NCBI RefSeq assembly: GCF_000373565.1
Contig: NZ_KB891797.1
Span: 406,487-470,486 of the forward strand
DNA: 64,000 bases
From: Streptomyces sp. HmicA12
GTDB taxonomy: Bacteria > Actinomycetota > Actinomycetes > Streptomycetales > Streptomycetaceae
Reading direction: 5' to 3'
Translations under genes and position numbers: made by a program
In this document: piece after piece, positions 17,011-25,209 of the stretch
Layout: the number at the start of each line of letters is the position of its first letter
Position numbering within the stretch: the stretch's first letter is position 1
Notes under the pieces: generated by a model
What the model saw: only the letters and a program-made list of their open reading frames with translations
Told to the model about the DNA's origin: nothing
Database searches by the model: none

Positions 17011-17043
17011 TACTTGCGCGTGCAGTATATGCACGCGCAAGTA
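17011..17043. promoter_or_regulatory. Perfect 14-bp-arm operator palindrome upstream of the reductase
   Basis: TACTTGCGCGTGCA at 17011-17024 is followed by a 5-base centre (GTATA) and the exact reverse complement TGCACGCGCAAGTA at 17030-17043. This is the longest perfect inverted repeat among the regulatory sites I found in the window. It is 28 bases upstream of the reductase start codon, where a promoter would lie. The size and symmetry suit a MarR/HxlR-type dimer or tetramer; the regulator is not identified. Confidence 0.7.
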
Positions 17044-17079
17044 TGCGGGGGAAGGGAAGCTGCGCGGAGCGCATGCTTC

Positions 17080-17096
17080 AGGGGCGCGGGGAACTG
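17080..17096 (-). repeat. Second copy of the 17-mer intergenic repeat
   Basis: This is the reverse complement of CAGTTCCCCGCGCCCCT at 2277-2293, with no mismatch. It lies in the short gap between the operator palindrome and the 3' end of the M28 peptidase gene. It appears to be a dispersed Streptomyces intergenic element. Confidence 0.6.
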
Positions 17097-17151
17097 CGCG
17101 AGAAGCCCCACCGGGCCCGCACCCGAAACCCGACCCGGCCGCGGGGCGGGC

Positions 17152-18219
<1,068 letters not shown>

Positions 18220-18363
18220 TCAAGAGCGGAATCCGGTCAGGGGTGTTCGCATGTCGGGGCCGCCGGGCCTGAGGTCGTACGACATCGAACCGTTCCGGCG
18301 CGTACGTGTCCGGAACGGGACGGCCGCGCACCGGCAGGCCGCGGCCCGCACCGCCGCCCCGCG

Positions 18364-18380
18364 CATAACCGCCGGTTATG
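18364..18380. promoter_or_regulatory. Perfect palindrome CATAACCG-C-CGGTTATG upstream of the SDR gene
   Basis: Two 8-bp arms surround a single central base, about 97 bases before the SDR start. The shape suits a TetR-family operator. It sits in the 341-base region 18136-18476 between divergent M28 peptidase and SDR genes. The rest of that region shows no gene or clear signal beyond the expected promoters. Confidence 0.5.
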
Positions 18381-18476
18381 GAAGGAAGTCTTGGACGCCC
18401 GGCGCCGCCCTGACCAAGGATGGGGATCGCCAACGGGGAAGCCCCGGTGGACAGTTGAGCCACGAAAGGGCCTGAC

Positions 18477-19385
18477 ATGACCGAGCAGGACACCACCCGC
18501 GACACCACCCGCGACACCACCCGCGACACCGACCGCGACACCGACCGCGACACCGCCAGGATCTGGCTGATCACCGGCGCGACCAGCGGCTTCGGGCGCG
18601 CCGTCGCGGAGGCCGCGCTCGCCGCGGGGGACACGGTGATCGGCACGGCCCGCCGCGCCGAGGCCCTCGACGACCTCGTCGCGGCGCACCCCGGCCGGGC
18701 GGAGGCCGTCTCCCTGGACATCACCGACGGCGAGCGTGTCGACGCCGTCGCCGCCGAGGTCCTGGCCCGCCACGGCCACGTCGACGTCCTCGTCAACAAC
18801 GCGGGCCGCACCCAGGTCGGCGCCTTCGAGGAGACCACCGACGCCGAACTCCGCGACCTCTTCGACGTGCACGTCTTCGGGCCGGCCCGGCTGACCCGGG
18901 CGCTGCTCCCGCGGATGAGGGAGCGGCGCGCCGGGGCCGTCGTGAACATGAGCAGCATCGGCGGGCAGCTCTCCTTCGCCGGGTTCGGCGCGTACAGCGC
19001 GACGAAGGCGGCCCTGGAGCAGCTCTCCGAGGGGCTCGTCGCCGAGGTCGCGCCGTACGGCATCAAGGTGCTGATCGTCGAGCCCGGCGCCTTCCGCACC
19101 AACCTCTTCGGCAAGGGCGCCGCGTATCTCTCCGAGCCGATGCCCGCGTACGAGGAGACGGCCGGGGCGACCCGGCGGATGGTGCGGAGCTCCGACGGTT
19201 CCCAGCCCGGCGACCCGGCCAAGGCCGCCGCCGCGATCCTGCTCGCCCTCGACGCCGAGAACACCCCGCTGCGTCTCCCGCTCGGCGGCGACGGCGTGGA
19301 CGCCCTCGTCGGTCACCTGGACGCGGTGCGCGCCGAGATCGCCGCGTGGGAGAAGGTGTCGCGGGGGACCGACTTCGACGCGTGA
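18477..19385 (+). CDS. SDR family NAD(P)-dependent oxidoreductase
   Basis: A 302-residue classical short-chain dehydrogenase. The cofactor motif is ITGATSGFGRAVAEA, followed by NNAG, the catalytic Ser in MSSIGG, and YSATK (the Tyr-x3-Lys pair). The substrate is unknown. The first 26 residues are unusual: a four-residue DTTR/DTDR unit is repeated six times, encoded by a 12-bp tandem repeat. ATG 18477 has only a weak AAAGGG ribosome site, and no other Met or Val lies between it and the Rossmann fold. A perfect palindrome upstream hints at TetR-type control. Confidence 0.88.
   Translation: MTEQDTTRDTTRDTTRDTDRDTDRDTARIWLITGATSGFGRAVAEAALAAGDTVIGTARRAEALDDLVAAHPGRAEAVSLDITDGERVDAVAAEVLARHGHVDVLVNNAGRTQVGAFEETTDAELRDLFDVHVFGPARLTRALLPRMRERRAGAVVNMSSIGGQLSFAGFGAYSATKAALEQLSEGLVAEVAPYGIKVLIVEPGAFRTNLFGKGAAYLSEPMPAYEETAGATRRMVRSSDGSQPGDPAKAAAAILLALDAENTPLRLPLGGDGVDALVGHLDAVRAEIAAWEKVSRGTDFDA
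18490..18557 (+). repeat. 12-bp coding tandem repeat in the SDR N-terminus
   Basis: About five and a half copies of a 12-base unit of the form GACACC-ACCCGC / GACACC-GACCGC, encoding DTTR, DTTR, DTTR, DTDR, DTDR, DTAR. Copy number could vary by slippage without changing the frame. Confidence 0.75.
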
Positions 19386-19419
19386 CCGGACCGGCGGCAC
19401 AGCGCCCGGCGACGAGGGA

Positions 19420-19869
19420 TCACTGCACGCAGAACTCGTTCCCCTCCGGGTCCGCCATCAGGATCCACTCGCCGCCCTGCGCCTTCACGTGCTCCACGAC
19501 GCGCGCGCCGAGACCGGCCAGCCGGTCGGCCTCGGCGTCGCGCTGTCCCTGGCCCGCGTGGACGTCGATGTGCAGCCGGTTCTTCACGGTCTTCGCCTCC
19601 GGCACCCGCTGGAACAGGATCCGCCGGCCGAGCCCGGTGCCGGTGTCCGCCTCCACCGGGTCGTCCGGGTGCCGCACGGCGATCAGATCCCGGAAGGCCC
19701 GCCGACCGGCGAACTCCACGGTCGCCTCCTCGGGCAGCGCCCCGAACCCGAGCAGCCGCTCGATCAGCGCCGCGTTGTCCTCGACCTCGTAGCCCAGCGC
19801 GGCGCCCCAGAACGTGGCCTGGGCATGCGGGTCGGCGGCGTCCACCACGAGCTTCCAGTGAAGAGTCAT
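19420..19869 (-). CDS. VOC/glyoxalase-like domain protein
   Basis: A 149-residue protein of the vicinal-oxygen-chelate superfamily (glyoxalase_6 type). LHWKLVVDAADPHAQATFWG opens the first beta-alpha-beta-beta-beta unit, and LHIDVHAG and MADPEGNEFCVQ match the second, including the family DPEGNEF ending. Metal ligands and substrate are unclear. TATAAC lies 7 bases before the ATG with no convincing Shine-Dalgarno, so the mRNA may be leaderless. Confidence 0.82.
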   Translation of the reverse strand: MTLHWKLVVDAADPHAQATFWGAALGYEVEDNAALIERLLGFGALPEEATVEFAGRRAFRDLIAVRHPDDPVEADTGTGLGRRILFQRVPEAKTVKNRLHIDVHAGQGQRDAEADRLAGLGARVVEHVKAQGGEWILMADPEGNEFCVQ

Positions 19870-19997
19870 GCGTCCGTTATAGAGCCAACCACTGACAACT
19901 CAGGGGAAGTTGAGGGGTGCATCGGGGTAGTCCCGGATTCGCCGCCGCCGCTCCCCGCCGCACCCTGGTGTCCATCGCGCGGCGAAGGGAGCACATC

Positions 19998-21092
19998 ATG
20001 CGGGCGCGGCAAGGTGGTCTCGTACGGGGGGTGGGCGCCGTGGCGTGCCTGACCACGTTCGCCGTCACCGGTATCGGCACGGTTCTGGTCACCCGTTTCC
20101 TCCTGGCGTGGGCCGGCTACCCGAAGCTCGGCGGAGGCGGCCGGCTGCACATCGCGCACATGCTGTGGGGCGGGCTGCTGATGGCGGCGGCGGTGCTGCT
20201 CGCGGTCGTCTTCCTGGGCCGCACGGCCCGGCTCGGCGCGTGCCTCATCGGTGGCGTCGGCTTCGGCCTGTTCATCGACGAGGTCGGCAAGCAGATCACC
20301 GACGAGCCCGGCTACTTCTACCGCCCGGCCGCCGGCATCATCTACCTCACCTTCGTCCTGCTGGTCCTCCTGGCCCGCCTGGTCCACCGGCGGGCCCGCC
20401 GCGCTCCGCTCACCGCCGCGCAGCGCACGGCCAACGCCGCCGACCTGGCGCTGACCGGCATCACCTCGGGGCTCACGCGCGACCAGCGCCGGGACGCGCT
20501 GCGCCTGGTCGCGGACTCGGCGGACCCCGCCGACCGGGCTCTCGCCCAGCTCCTCGACGTCCTGCCGGACCGCGCGCCGGGCCCCGCCGACCGCCTCCGC
20601 CGCACCCTGATCCGCCGGGAACGCGCCCTGCGCCGCGTCGCCCACGGCCGCCCCGCCGTCACCGTCGCCGTGCTGTGGGTGGTGATCGAGGCGACGGTGT
20701 TCGCCCTGTGGTCGACCGTCGCCCTGCTCGGCGGCGGCCTCGACGGCGATCCGCAGTGGGGCGCCCGTGTCGGCGTCATGATCAGCGCGGTGATCGCGGG
20801 AGCGTTCGGGGTGGCGGCGGCGGTCCGCCTCCGCCGCCCCACCGACGATCCGGCGACGCCCTACCGCCTCCTGCGCCGCGCGCTGCTCACGGACATCCTG
20901 TGCGGCCAGGTCTTCAAGTTCACCGTCGCCCAGTTCGCGGCGGTCACCGAACTGGGCCTGGATCTGGCCCTGTTGTGGATCGTGGCGGCGACGATCGACC
21001 GCCTCGGCCGTCAGGTCCGGCCGGCCGCGAGCGACCCGGAGGGGCGCCCGGCGGACGAACAGGCGGCCCCTCAGACGACAGGGTCGCGCTGA
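19998..21092 (+). CDS. Hypothetical multi-spanning membrane protein
   Basis: Function not recognised. The 364-residue protein has about eight hydrophobic segments: four in the first 130 residues (for example MLWGGLLMAAAVLLAVVFLG and AGIIYLTFVLLVLLARLV) and four after residue 220. A soluble helical stretch rich in Arg, Asp and Ala lies between them. The acidic motif LFIDEVGKQIT lies in the first membrane block. ATG 19998 was chosen because AAGGGAG precedes it; an in-frame GTG at 19917 would add 27 non-hydrophobic residues. It is convergent with rarD, and the two 3' ends overlap by 22 bases. Confidence 0.65.
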   Translation: MRARQGGLVRGVGAVACLTTFAVTGIGTVLVTRFLLAWAGYPKLGGGGRLHIAHMLWGGLLMAAAVLLAVVFLGRTARLGACLIGGVGFGLFIDEVGKQITDEPGYFYRPAAGIIYLTFVLLVLLARLVHRRARRAPLTAAQRTANAADLALTGITSGLTRDQRRDALRLVADSADPADRALAQLLDVLPDRAPGPADRLRRTLIRRERALRRVAHGRPAVTVAVLWVVIEATVFALWSTVALLGGGLDGDPQWGARVGVMISAVIAGAFGVAAAVRLRRPTDDPATPYRLLRRALLTDILCGQVFKFTVAQFAAVTELGLDLALLWIVAATIDRLGRQVRPAASDPEGRPADEQAAPQTTGSR

Positions 21093-22048
21093 ACGGCCCC
21101 GGTCTCACCGGCCCCGGCCTCCGCGGCGGCCACCGCCCGGGCCAGCCGAACCCGCCCGGCCCGAGCGGTGCGCAACGCGTCCCAGGTCAGGACCACCAGC
21201 GCCACCCACACCAGCCCGAACCCGGCCCATCGCTCCGCCGGCATCGCCTCGTGGAAGTAGACGATCCCGAGCACGAACTGGAACACCGGCGCCAGGTACT
21301 GCAGCAGCCCGAGCGTCGACAGGGGCACCCGGATCGCGGCCGCGCCGAAGCACACCAGCGGCACGGCCGTCACGAGCCCGGTCGAGGCGAGCAGCGCCGC
21401 GTGCCCGAGACCCTCCTCGGCGAACGACAACCGCCCCTGTGCGCCCAGCCACACGAGATAGGCGAGCGCGGGCAGGAACTGCACGGCGGTCTCGGCGGCC
21501 AGCGATTCGAGGCCGCTCATGTTGACCTTCTTCTTCACGAGCCCGTACGTACCGAAGGAGAAGGCGAGGACGAGCGAGATCCACGGCGGCCGCCCGTACC
21601 CGATGGCGAGGACCAGGACCGCGAGGACACCGGTGCCCACGGCCGCCCACTGCGCGGGCCGCAGCCGCTCGCCGAGCAGCAGCACGCCGAGCGCGATGGA
21701 GACGAGGGGATTGATGAAGTAGCCGAGGGACGCCTCCACCACATGGCCCGCGTTCACGGACCAGATGTACAGGCCCCAGTTGACGGTGATGACGGTGGCG
21801 GCGATCGTCACGAGCCCGAGCCGCTTGGGCTGGCGCACCAGCTCCCGCAGCCACCCCCACTTCCGTACGAAGAGCAGCGCGACGCCCACCGCGACCAGCG
21901 ACCACACCATCCGGTGGGCGAGGATCTCCAGGGCGCCCGCGGGCTTGAGCAGCGGCCAGAACAGGGGCACGAGCCCCCACATCCCGTACGCCGCGAAACC
22001 GTTGAACAGTCCTATTCGGCCTTGCTGTTCCTTCTCGGTCCCGGCCAA
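21071..22048 (-). CDS. rarD: EamA family transporter RarD
   Basis: A 325-residue drug/metabolite transporter with about ten membrane helices in two EamA repeats. RarD signatures are GLVPLFWPLLKPAGALEILAHR and NWGLYIWSVNAGHVVEASLGYFINPL, which are highly conserved in the family. YLAPVFQFVLGIVYFHEAMP occurs in the second repeat. RarD proteins are chloramphenicol-sensitive-protein homologues whose transported substrate is not established. The gene stands alone. Confidence 0.93.
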   Translation of the reverse strand: MAGTEKEQQGRIGLFNGFAAYGMWGLVPLFWPLLKPAGALEILAHRMVWSLVAVGVALLFVRKWGWLRELVRQPKRLGLVTIAATVITVNWGLYIWSVNAGHVVEASLGYFINPLVSIALGVLLLGERLRPAQWAAVGTGVLAVLVLAIGYGRPPWISLVLAFSFGTYGLVKKKVNMSGLESLAAETAVQFLPALAYLVWLGAQGRLSFAEEGLGHAALLASTGLVTAVPLVCFGAAAIRVPLSTLGLLQYLAPVFQFVLGIVYFHEAMPAERWAGFGLVWVALVVLTWDALRTARAGRVRLARAVAAAEAGAGETGAVQRDPVV

Positions 22049-22171
22049 CGCAGCCCCTCCTCCAGACGCACGGCAGCCCCGCGGCGGCCACGAAGAAGGT
22101 AGCGCCGCGGGGCGGAGTGTGTCATTCCCGTATCGTCATACGGTCCTGACGCGAGGGCCCTGTCCTCCCGG

Positions 22172-23029
22172 CTACTTCAGGGCCTCGGCGATCGCGTCGG
22201 CGATCGGGGTCGTGGGGCGGCCGATGAGGCGCGCGAGATCACCGCTGCGCCGGGCGAGCAGCCCGCGCTCGATGGCGGCGTCGACGTCCACGAGGACGTC
22301 GACGAACGGGGCCGGGACGCCCGCGCCCGCCAGTACCTCGCGGTTCTGCTCCGGGGTCACGGCCCGGTAGACGACGTCCTTGCCGGACTGCCGGGCCACC
22401 TCGGCCGCGTACTCGGCGAGCGACCACGCCTCGTCGCCGCTCAGCTCGTACACGGCGTTCTCGTGGCCCTCGCCGGTCAGCACGGCGACGGCGGCCGCCG
22501 CGTAGTCGGCGCGCGAGGCGGACGCGACACGGCCCTCGCCCGCGGACGCGACGACGGCGCCGTGCTCCAGGACCGGGGCGAGCATGCCGGTGTAGTTCTC
22601 GTGGTACCAGCCGTTGCGCAGGAACGTGTACGGCAGGCCGGAGTCGAGGATCGCCCGCTCGGTGACCTTGTGCTCGTCGGCGAGCGTGAAGTCGGCGTCG
22701 GGCCCGCCGAGCACCCCGGTGTACGCGAGCAGCGCCACGCCGGCCGCCTTCGCCGCGTCGATCACGGCCCGGTGCTGGGCCACGCGCTGCCCGACCTCAC
22801 TGCCGGAGACGAAGAGCACCCGGTCGCCCGCGCGGAAGGCGGCCGCCAGGCTCTCGGGCGCGCTGTAGTCGGCGACGCGCAGCTCCACACCGCGCGCGGC
22901 GAAACCGGCCGCCTTCTCCTCGCTGCGCACGACCGCGGCGATCTCCCCGGCGGGCACGCCCGCGGCGAGCAGCCCTTCGACGACGAGGCGGCCGAGCTGG
23001 CCGGTGGCTCCGGTGACGACGAGGCTCAT
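22172..23029 (-). CDS. NmrA-like / atypical SDR NAD(P)H-binding reductase (QOR2-like)
   Basis: A 285-residue Rossmann protein opening SLVVTGATGQLGRLVVEGLL, with the TGATGxxG motif of the NmrA/QOR2 group. LPYTFLRNGWYHENY and the C-terminal YELSGDEAWSLAEYAAEVA are characteristic. It lacks the classical Tyr-x3-Lys pair, as expected for quinone oxidoreductase 2-like enzymes. ATG 23029 is preceded by GGAGA. It is divergent from an HxlR regulator with a shared 90-base promoter region holding a palindrome. This is the arrangement of the redox-sensing QorR/QOR2 pair. Confidence 0.88.
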   Translation of the reverse strand: MSLVVTGATGQLGRLVVEGLLAAGVPAGEIAAVVRSEEKAAGFAARGVELRVADYSAPESLAAAFRAGDRVLFVSGSEVGQRVAQHRAVIDAAKAAGVALLAYTGVLGGPDADFTLADEHKVTERAILDSGLPYTFLRNGWYHENYTGMLAPVLEHGAVVASAGEGRVASASRADYAAAAVAVLTGEGHENAVYELSGDEAWSLAEYAAEVARQSGKDVVYRAVTPEQNREVLAGAGVPAPFVDVLVDVDAAIERGLLARRSGDLARLIGRPTTPIADAIAEALK

Positions 23030-23091
23030 GTCTGAAATCTCCTTCGGTGGGGGGTTCTCCCTCACCGTACGAGCCACACTGTCGATTCGTA

Positions 23092-23116
23092 AGTACCCAC
23101 TTTGAAGTAAGGTACT
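23092..23116. promoter_or_regulatory. HxlR-type operator between the reductase and its regulator
   Basis: AGTACC at 23092-23097 and GGTACT at 23111-23116 are inverted. ACTT and AAGT lie just inside them, giving an imperfect palindrome with a one-base length difference between arms. GTAC-plus-ACTT half sites are typical of HxlR/YodB/QorR-family operators. It ends 3 bases before the regulator ATG, so bound protein would block both divergent promoters (autoregulation). Confidence 0.6.
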
Positions 23117-23119
23117 GGC

Positions 23120-23539
23120 ATGGGAGTAAGTGGTGAAGCGGGTGGTGTGAGCCAGGTGCGGCGGTGGATGGAGTCCAGCGGCGAGGGGCTCTGCCCGCAG
23201 CGCCTCGTCCTGGAGCACGTCACGAGCCGCTGGGGAGTCCTCGTGCTGCTCTCGCTCGAGCGGCGCTCGTTCCGGTTCAGTGAGCTGCGCCGGGAGATCG
23301 GCGGGGTGAGCGAGAAGATGCTGACGCAGACCCTGCAGACCCTGGAACGCGACGGCATCGTCCACCGCGACGCCAAACCCGTGATCCCGCCGCGCGTCGA
23401 CTACTCCCTCACCGGGCTGGGCCGGGAGGCGGCTGAACAGGTGCGGGCGCTCGCGGAGTGGACCGAGCGACGTATGGATGCGGTGGCCGAGGCGCGGGCG
23501 GCGTACGACGAGCTCCGGTCGGCCGGGTCGTCGTCCTGA
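23120..23539 (+). CDS. HxlR family winged-helix transcriptional regulator
   Basis: A 139-residue HxlR/DUF24 regulator. CPQRLVLEHVTSRWGVLVLL and RFSELRREIGGVSEKMLTQT form the conserved winged helix-turn-helix. Cys25, at the start of the domain, occupies the position of the redox-sensing cysteine of YodB/QorR-type proteins. No other Cys is present. It probably represses the divergent NmrA-like reductase and itself until oxidised or alkylated by quinones or aldehydes. The message may be leaderless, since the operator ends immediately before the ATG. Confidence 0.9.
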   Translation: MGVSGEAGGVSQVRRWMESSGEGLCPQRLVLEHVTSRWGVLVLLSLERRSFRFSELRREIGGVSEKMLTQTLQTLERDGIVHRDAKPVIPPRVDYSLTGLGREAAEQVRALAEWTERRMDAVAEARAAYDELRSAGSSS

Positions 23540-23766
23540 CGTAACTGGCGCATTGTGTAGGGCTGTTGGGGAACTCCGTGCCGTTCGGCCCGGCATGCCC
23601 ACGGCACATAAGGGGCACACACCCGATAGGGCGCCGGTCTACACCGAACCCGAAACCCGCCATCCCTCTGTGCGCCCCCTGTCCGCCTCCCGCGCCGCCC
23701 GCTCCCGCTCGGCACTCTGGAGGAGGATGCTCAACCCACTGCGCCGACTCGGGGGTTTGCTCTCAC

Positions 23767-24354
23767 ATGGCCATATGGAAGCCGGAGCTGGGGAGGCTCG
23801 GTGCCCGGCTGCGAGGAGGACTCGGCCGCCGCGGGCGGGACGACGAACTGGCCGCGGTGCTGGTACGCGAACTCGTCGCCCTCCAGCGCGAGATCCGCCA
23901 TGCGAACCTGATCCAGTACCACCGCCTGGTGGTGGAACAGGCGAGCCAGGCGATGGACGACCCGGAACTCGCCGCGACACTCAGCACCCTGCCCGACGTC
24001 ACGGACCGCAAGCGCCGCCAACTCCTGTTCGCCAACCGGGAGTACGCGACGGTGCTGCTCGCGCACCGTGTCGGGATGTTCGACTGGGAGGAGTTGATCG
24101 GGCACCTGCGGATCCTGTGCCGCAACACCGTCTTCGCCGACTACTGGCAGCGCACGACGGAGCACCGCAGAAGCCTGCCTCCGCACACGCTGGAGGGCAG
24201 AGCGGGTCACGCCGTTGACGTGCTCATGGAGGAACTTGCCGACGAGCCGGACGAATGGTGGGTGGTCGGACAGGAGGTCGAGAGCGCGGACTCCGCCGCG
24301 GCGGTGGATGGCGTAGACGGAGTGGACACGATGCCGGACCAGCGGCTGCGGTGA
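23767..24354 (+). CDS. DUF6082 family protein
   Basis: Function unknown. The 195-residue protein matches the Streptomyces DUF6082 pattern. LVALQREIRHANLIQYHRLV, DDPELAATLSTLPDVTD, KRRQLLFANREYATVLLAHR and LRILCRNTVFADYWQRTTEH are the conserved helical segments. Many relatives have an N-terminal membrane segment; none is seen here. ATG 23767 is the first in-frame Met near the domain, but the ribosome site is weak, so the start is uncertain. The final 30 residues are acidic. These genes often occur as dispersed paralogues near developmental or conflict genes. Confidence 0.72.
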   Translation: MAIWKPELGRLGARLRGGLGRRGRDDELAAVLVRELVALQREIRHANLIQYHRLVVEQASQAMDDPELAATLSTLPDVTDRKRRQLLFANREYATVLLAHRVGMFDWEELIGHLRILCRNTVFADYWQRTTEHRRSLPPHTLEGRAGHAVDVLMEELADEPDEWWVVGQEVESADSAAAVDGVDGVDTMPDQRLR

Positions 24355-24753
24355 TCGACGGGACTTGTTCTGTCCCGGAGCCCGTTTCCGGCGCGTCCCC
24401 GCCCTGACTGCGCTTGACTTCGGGTCGGGTCGGACGAGGCTCGCTCTCGGGGGGAGAGCTTGCGCCTTGCCGACCCCGCTGTGGTTGCCCGGTTTTGGTT
24501 GAAAAGTACCCTCAAAGTACCTCCTTTCGGGGTGAAATTCGTGCCCTGACCGGCCCCACCTCGTTTTTTCCGGTGCGGGCGACGCCCGTGCATCCCTCAA
24601 ACATTCAGTGGCCAGAGGCCTACCGCAGGGGCCTGGACAGTGAACCTCCTAGGCGGGCCGGGCCCGCTCAGGAGGAAGATCGTCCGTGTCGACGCTCTGG
24701 AAATCCCTAAGCCCTTTCGCGTACCGGATCGCCGACGGGGGAGGGGTCCACCT
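24355..24753. other. 399-base intergenic region with direct repeats
   Basis: No convincing gene. A weak stem-loop (CGGGAC / GTCCCG, 24359-24377) follows the DUF6082 stop. AAAGTACC occurs twice, at 24503-24510 and 24514-24521, an 11-base period that would place the copies on one face of the helix. The centre is noticeably richer in A and T than surrounding DNA. The end carries GGGAGGGG, the ribosome site of the next small gene. Confidence 0.5.
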
Positions 24754-24990
24754 GTGAAGATCCTCCGCCGCATTGGAGATTCACCTCGGCTGCGCGGCAG
24801 CGTCACCGGTGAGAGCTGCCCCGACATCTTTGAGCTGAACGACGGCAACTTCGCCGTGATCGGGACCGAGGCCACCGCGAAACTGGACTCCGAACTTCCC
24901 GCTGACGCGGCCCGTGCCGACTATGAACGCATCGTGGTGATCACCCGCGAGACGCTGCTCCGCGCCAAGAGGGACATCCCCGACGCGTAG
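24754..24990 (+). CDS. Small conserved Streptomyces hypothetical protein
   Basis: Function unknown. The 78-residue product begins MKILRRIGDSPRLRGSVTGE (GTG start) and contains SCPDIFELNDGNFAVIGTEA and ERIVVITRETLLRAKRDIP. The GTG is 7 bases after GGGAGGGG. From memory, near-identical short proteins occur widely in Streptomyces beside DUF6879 or XRE-type regulator genes, but neither partner is seen here. A possible gene remnant follows in another frame. Confidence 0.65.
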   Translation: MKILRRIGDSPRLRGSVTGESCPDIFELNDGNFAVIGTEATAKLDSELPADAARADYERIVVITRETLLRAKRDIPDA

Positions 24991-24995
24991 GCAGT

Positions 24996-25154
24996 ACGGC
25001 CCCGGCGTGCGCGCGTGCGCCACCGGACGGGAACGATCTTCCCGACGAGCTGCGGCGGCTCGCGAACGAAGCCCACAAGGCACATCTGATCGTGCTCACC
25101 GACCGCCGGTACGGCCTGCTGATCCCGCTCGCCTGTCGCGTCGACGACGCATGA
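24996..25154 (+). pseudogene. Possible remnant with an antitoxin-like C-terminal segment
   Basis: An open frame with no ATG or GTG start at its head reads NDLPDELRRLANEAHKAHLI, then VLTDRRYGLLIPLACRVDDA and a stop at 25154. The pattern of a leucine-rich helix, a beta strand and then LIPL resembles the end of Phd/YefM-type antitoxins. It begins just after the preceding small gene in a different frame, so it could be a truncated or frameshifted gene. Evidence is limited to composition and pattern. Confidence 0.35.
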
Positions 25155-25157
25155 AGG

Positions 25158-25190
25158 GAGGGCCGGAGCCCCATCGGGGTTCCGGCCCTC
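25158..25190. terminator. Strong bidirectional hairpin terminator
   Basis: GAGGGCCGGA, one unpaired G, CCCC, loop ATC, GGGG, one T, then TCCGGCCCTC: a nearly perfect 15-bp stem. It separates the rightward small genes from the leftward korB gene, so it can end both transcripts. Confidence 0.8.
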
Positions 25191-25209
25191 TCGTGTGTGG
25201 TGGTGGGTG

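Noticed and set aside
23566..23766. Upstream extension of the DUF6082 protein to a TTG-type start
   Set aside because: The added residues are Pro/Cys-rich and unlike the family N-terminus, without a membrane segment.
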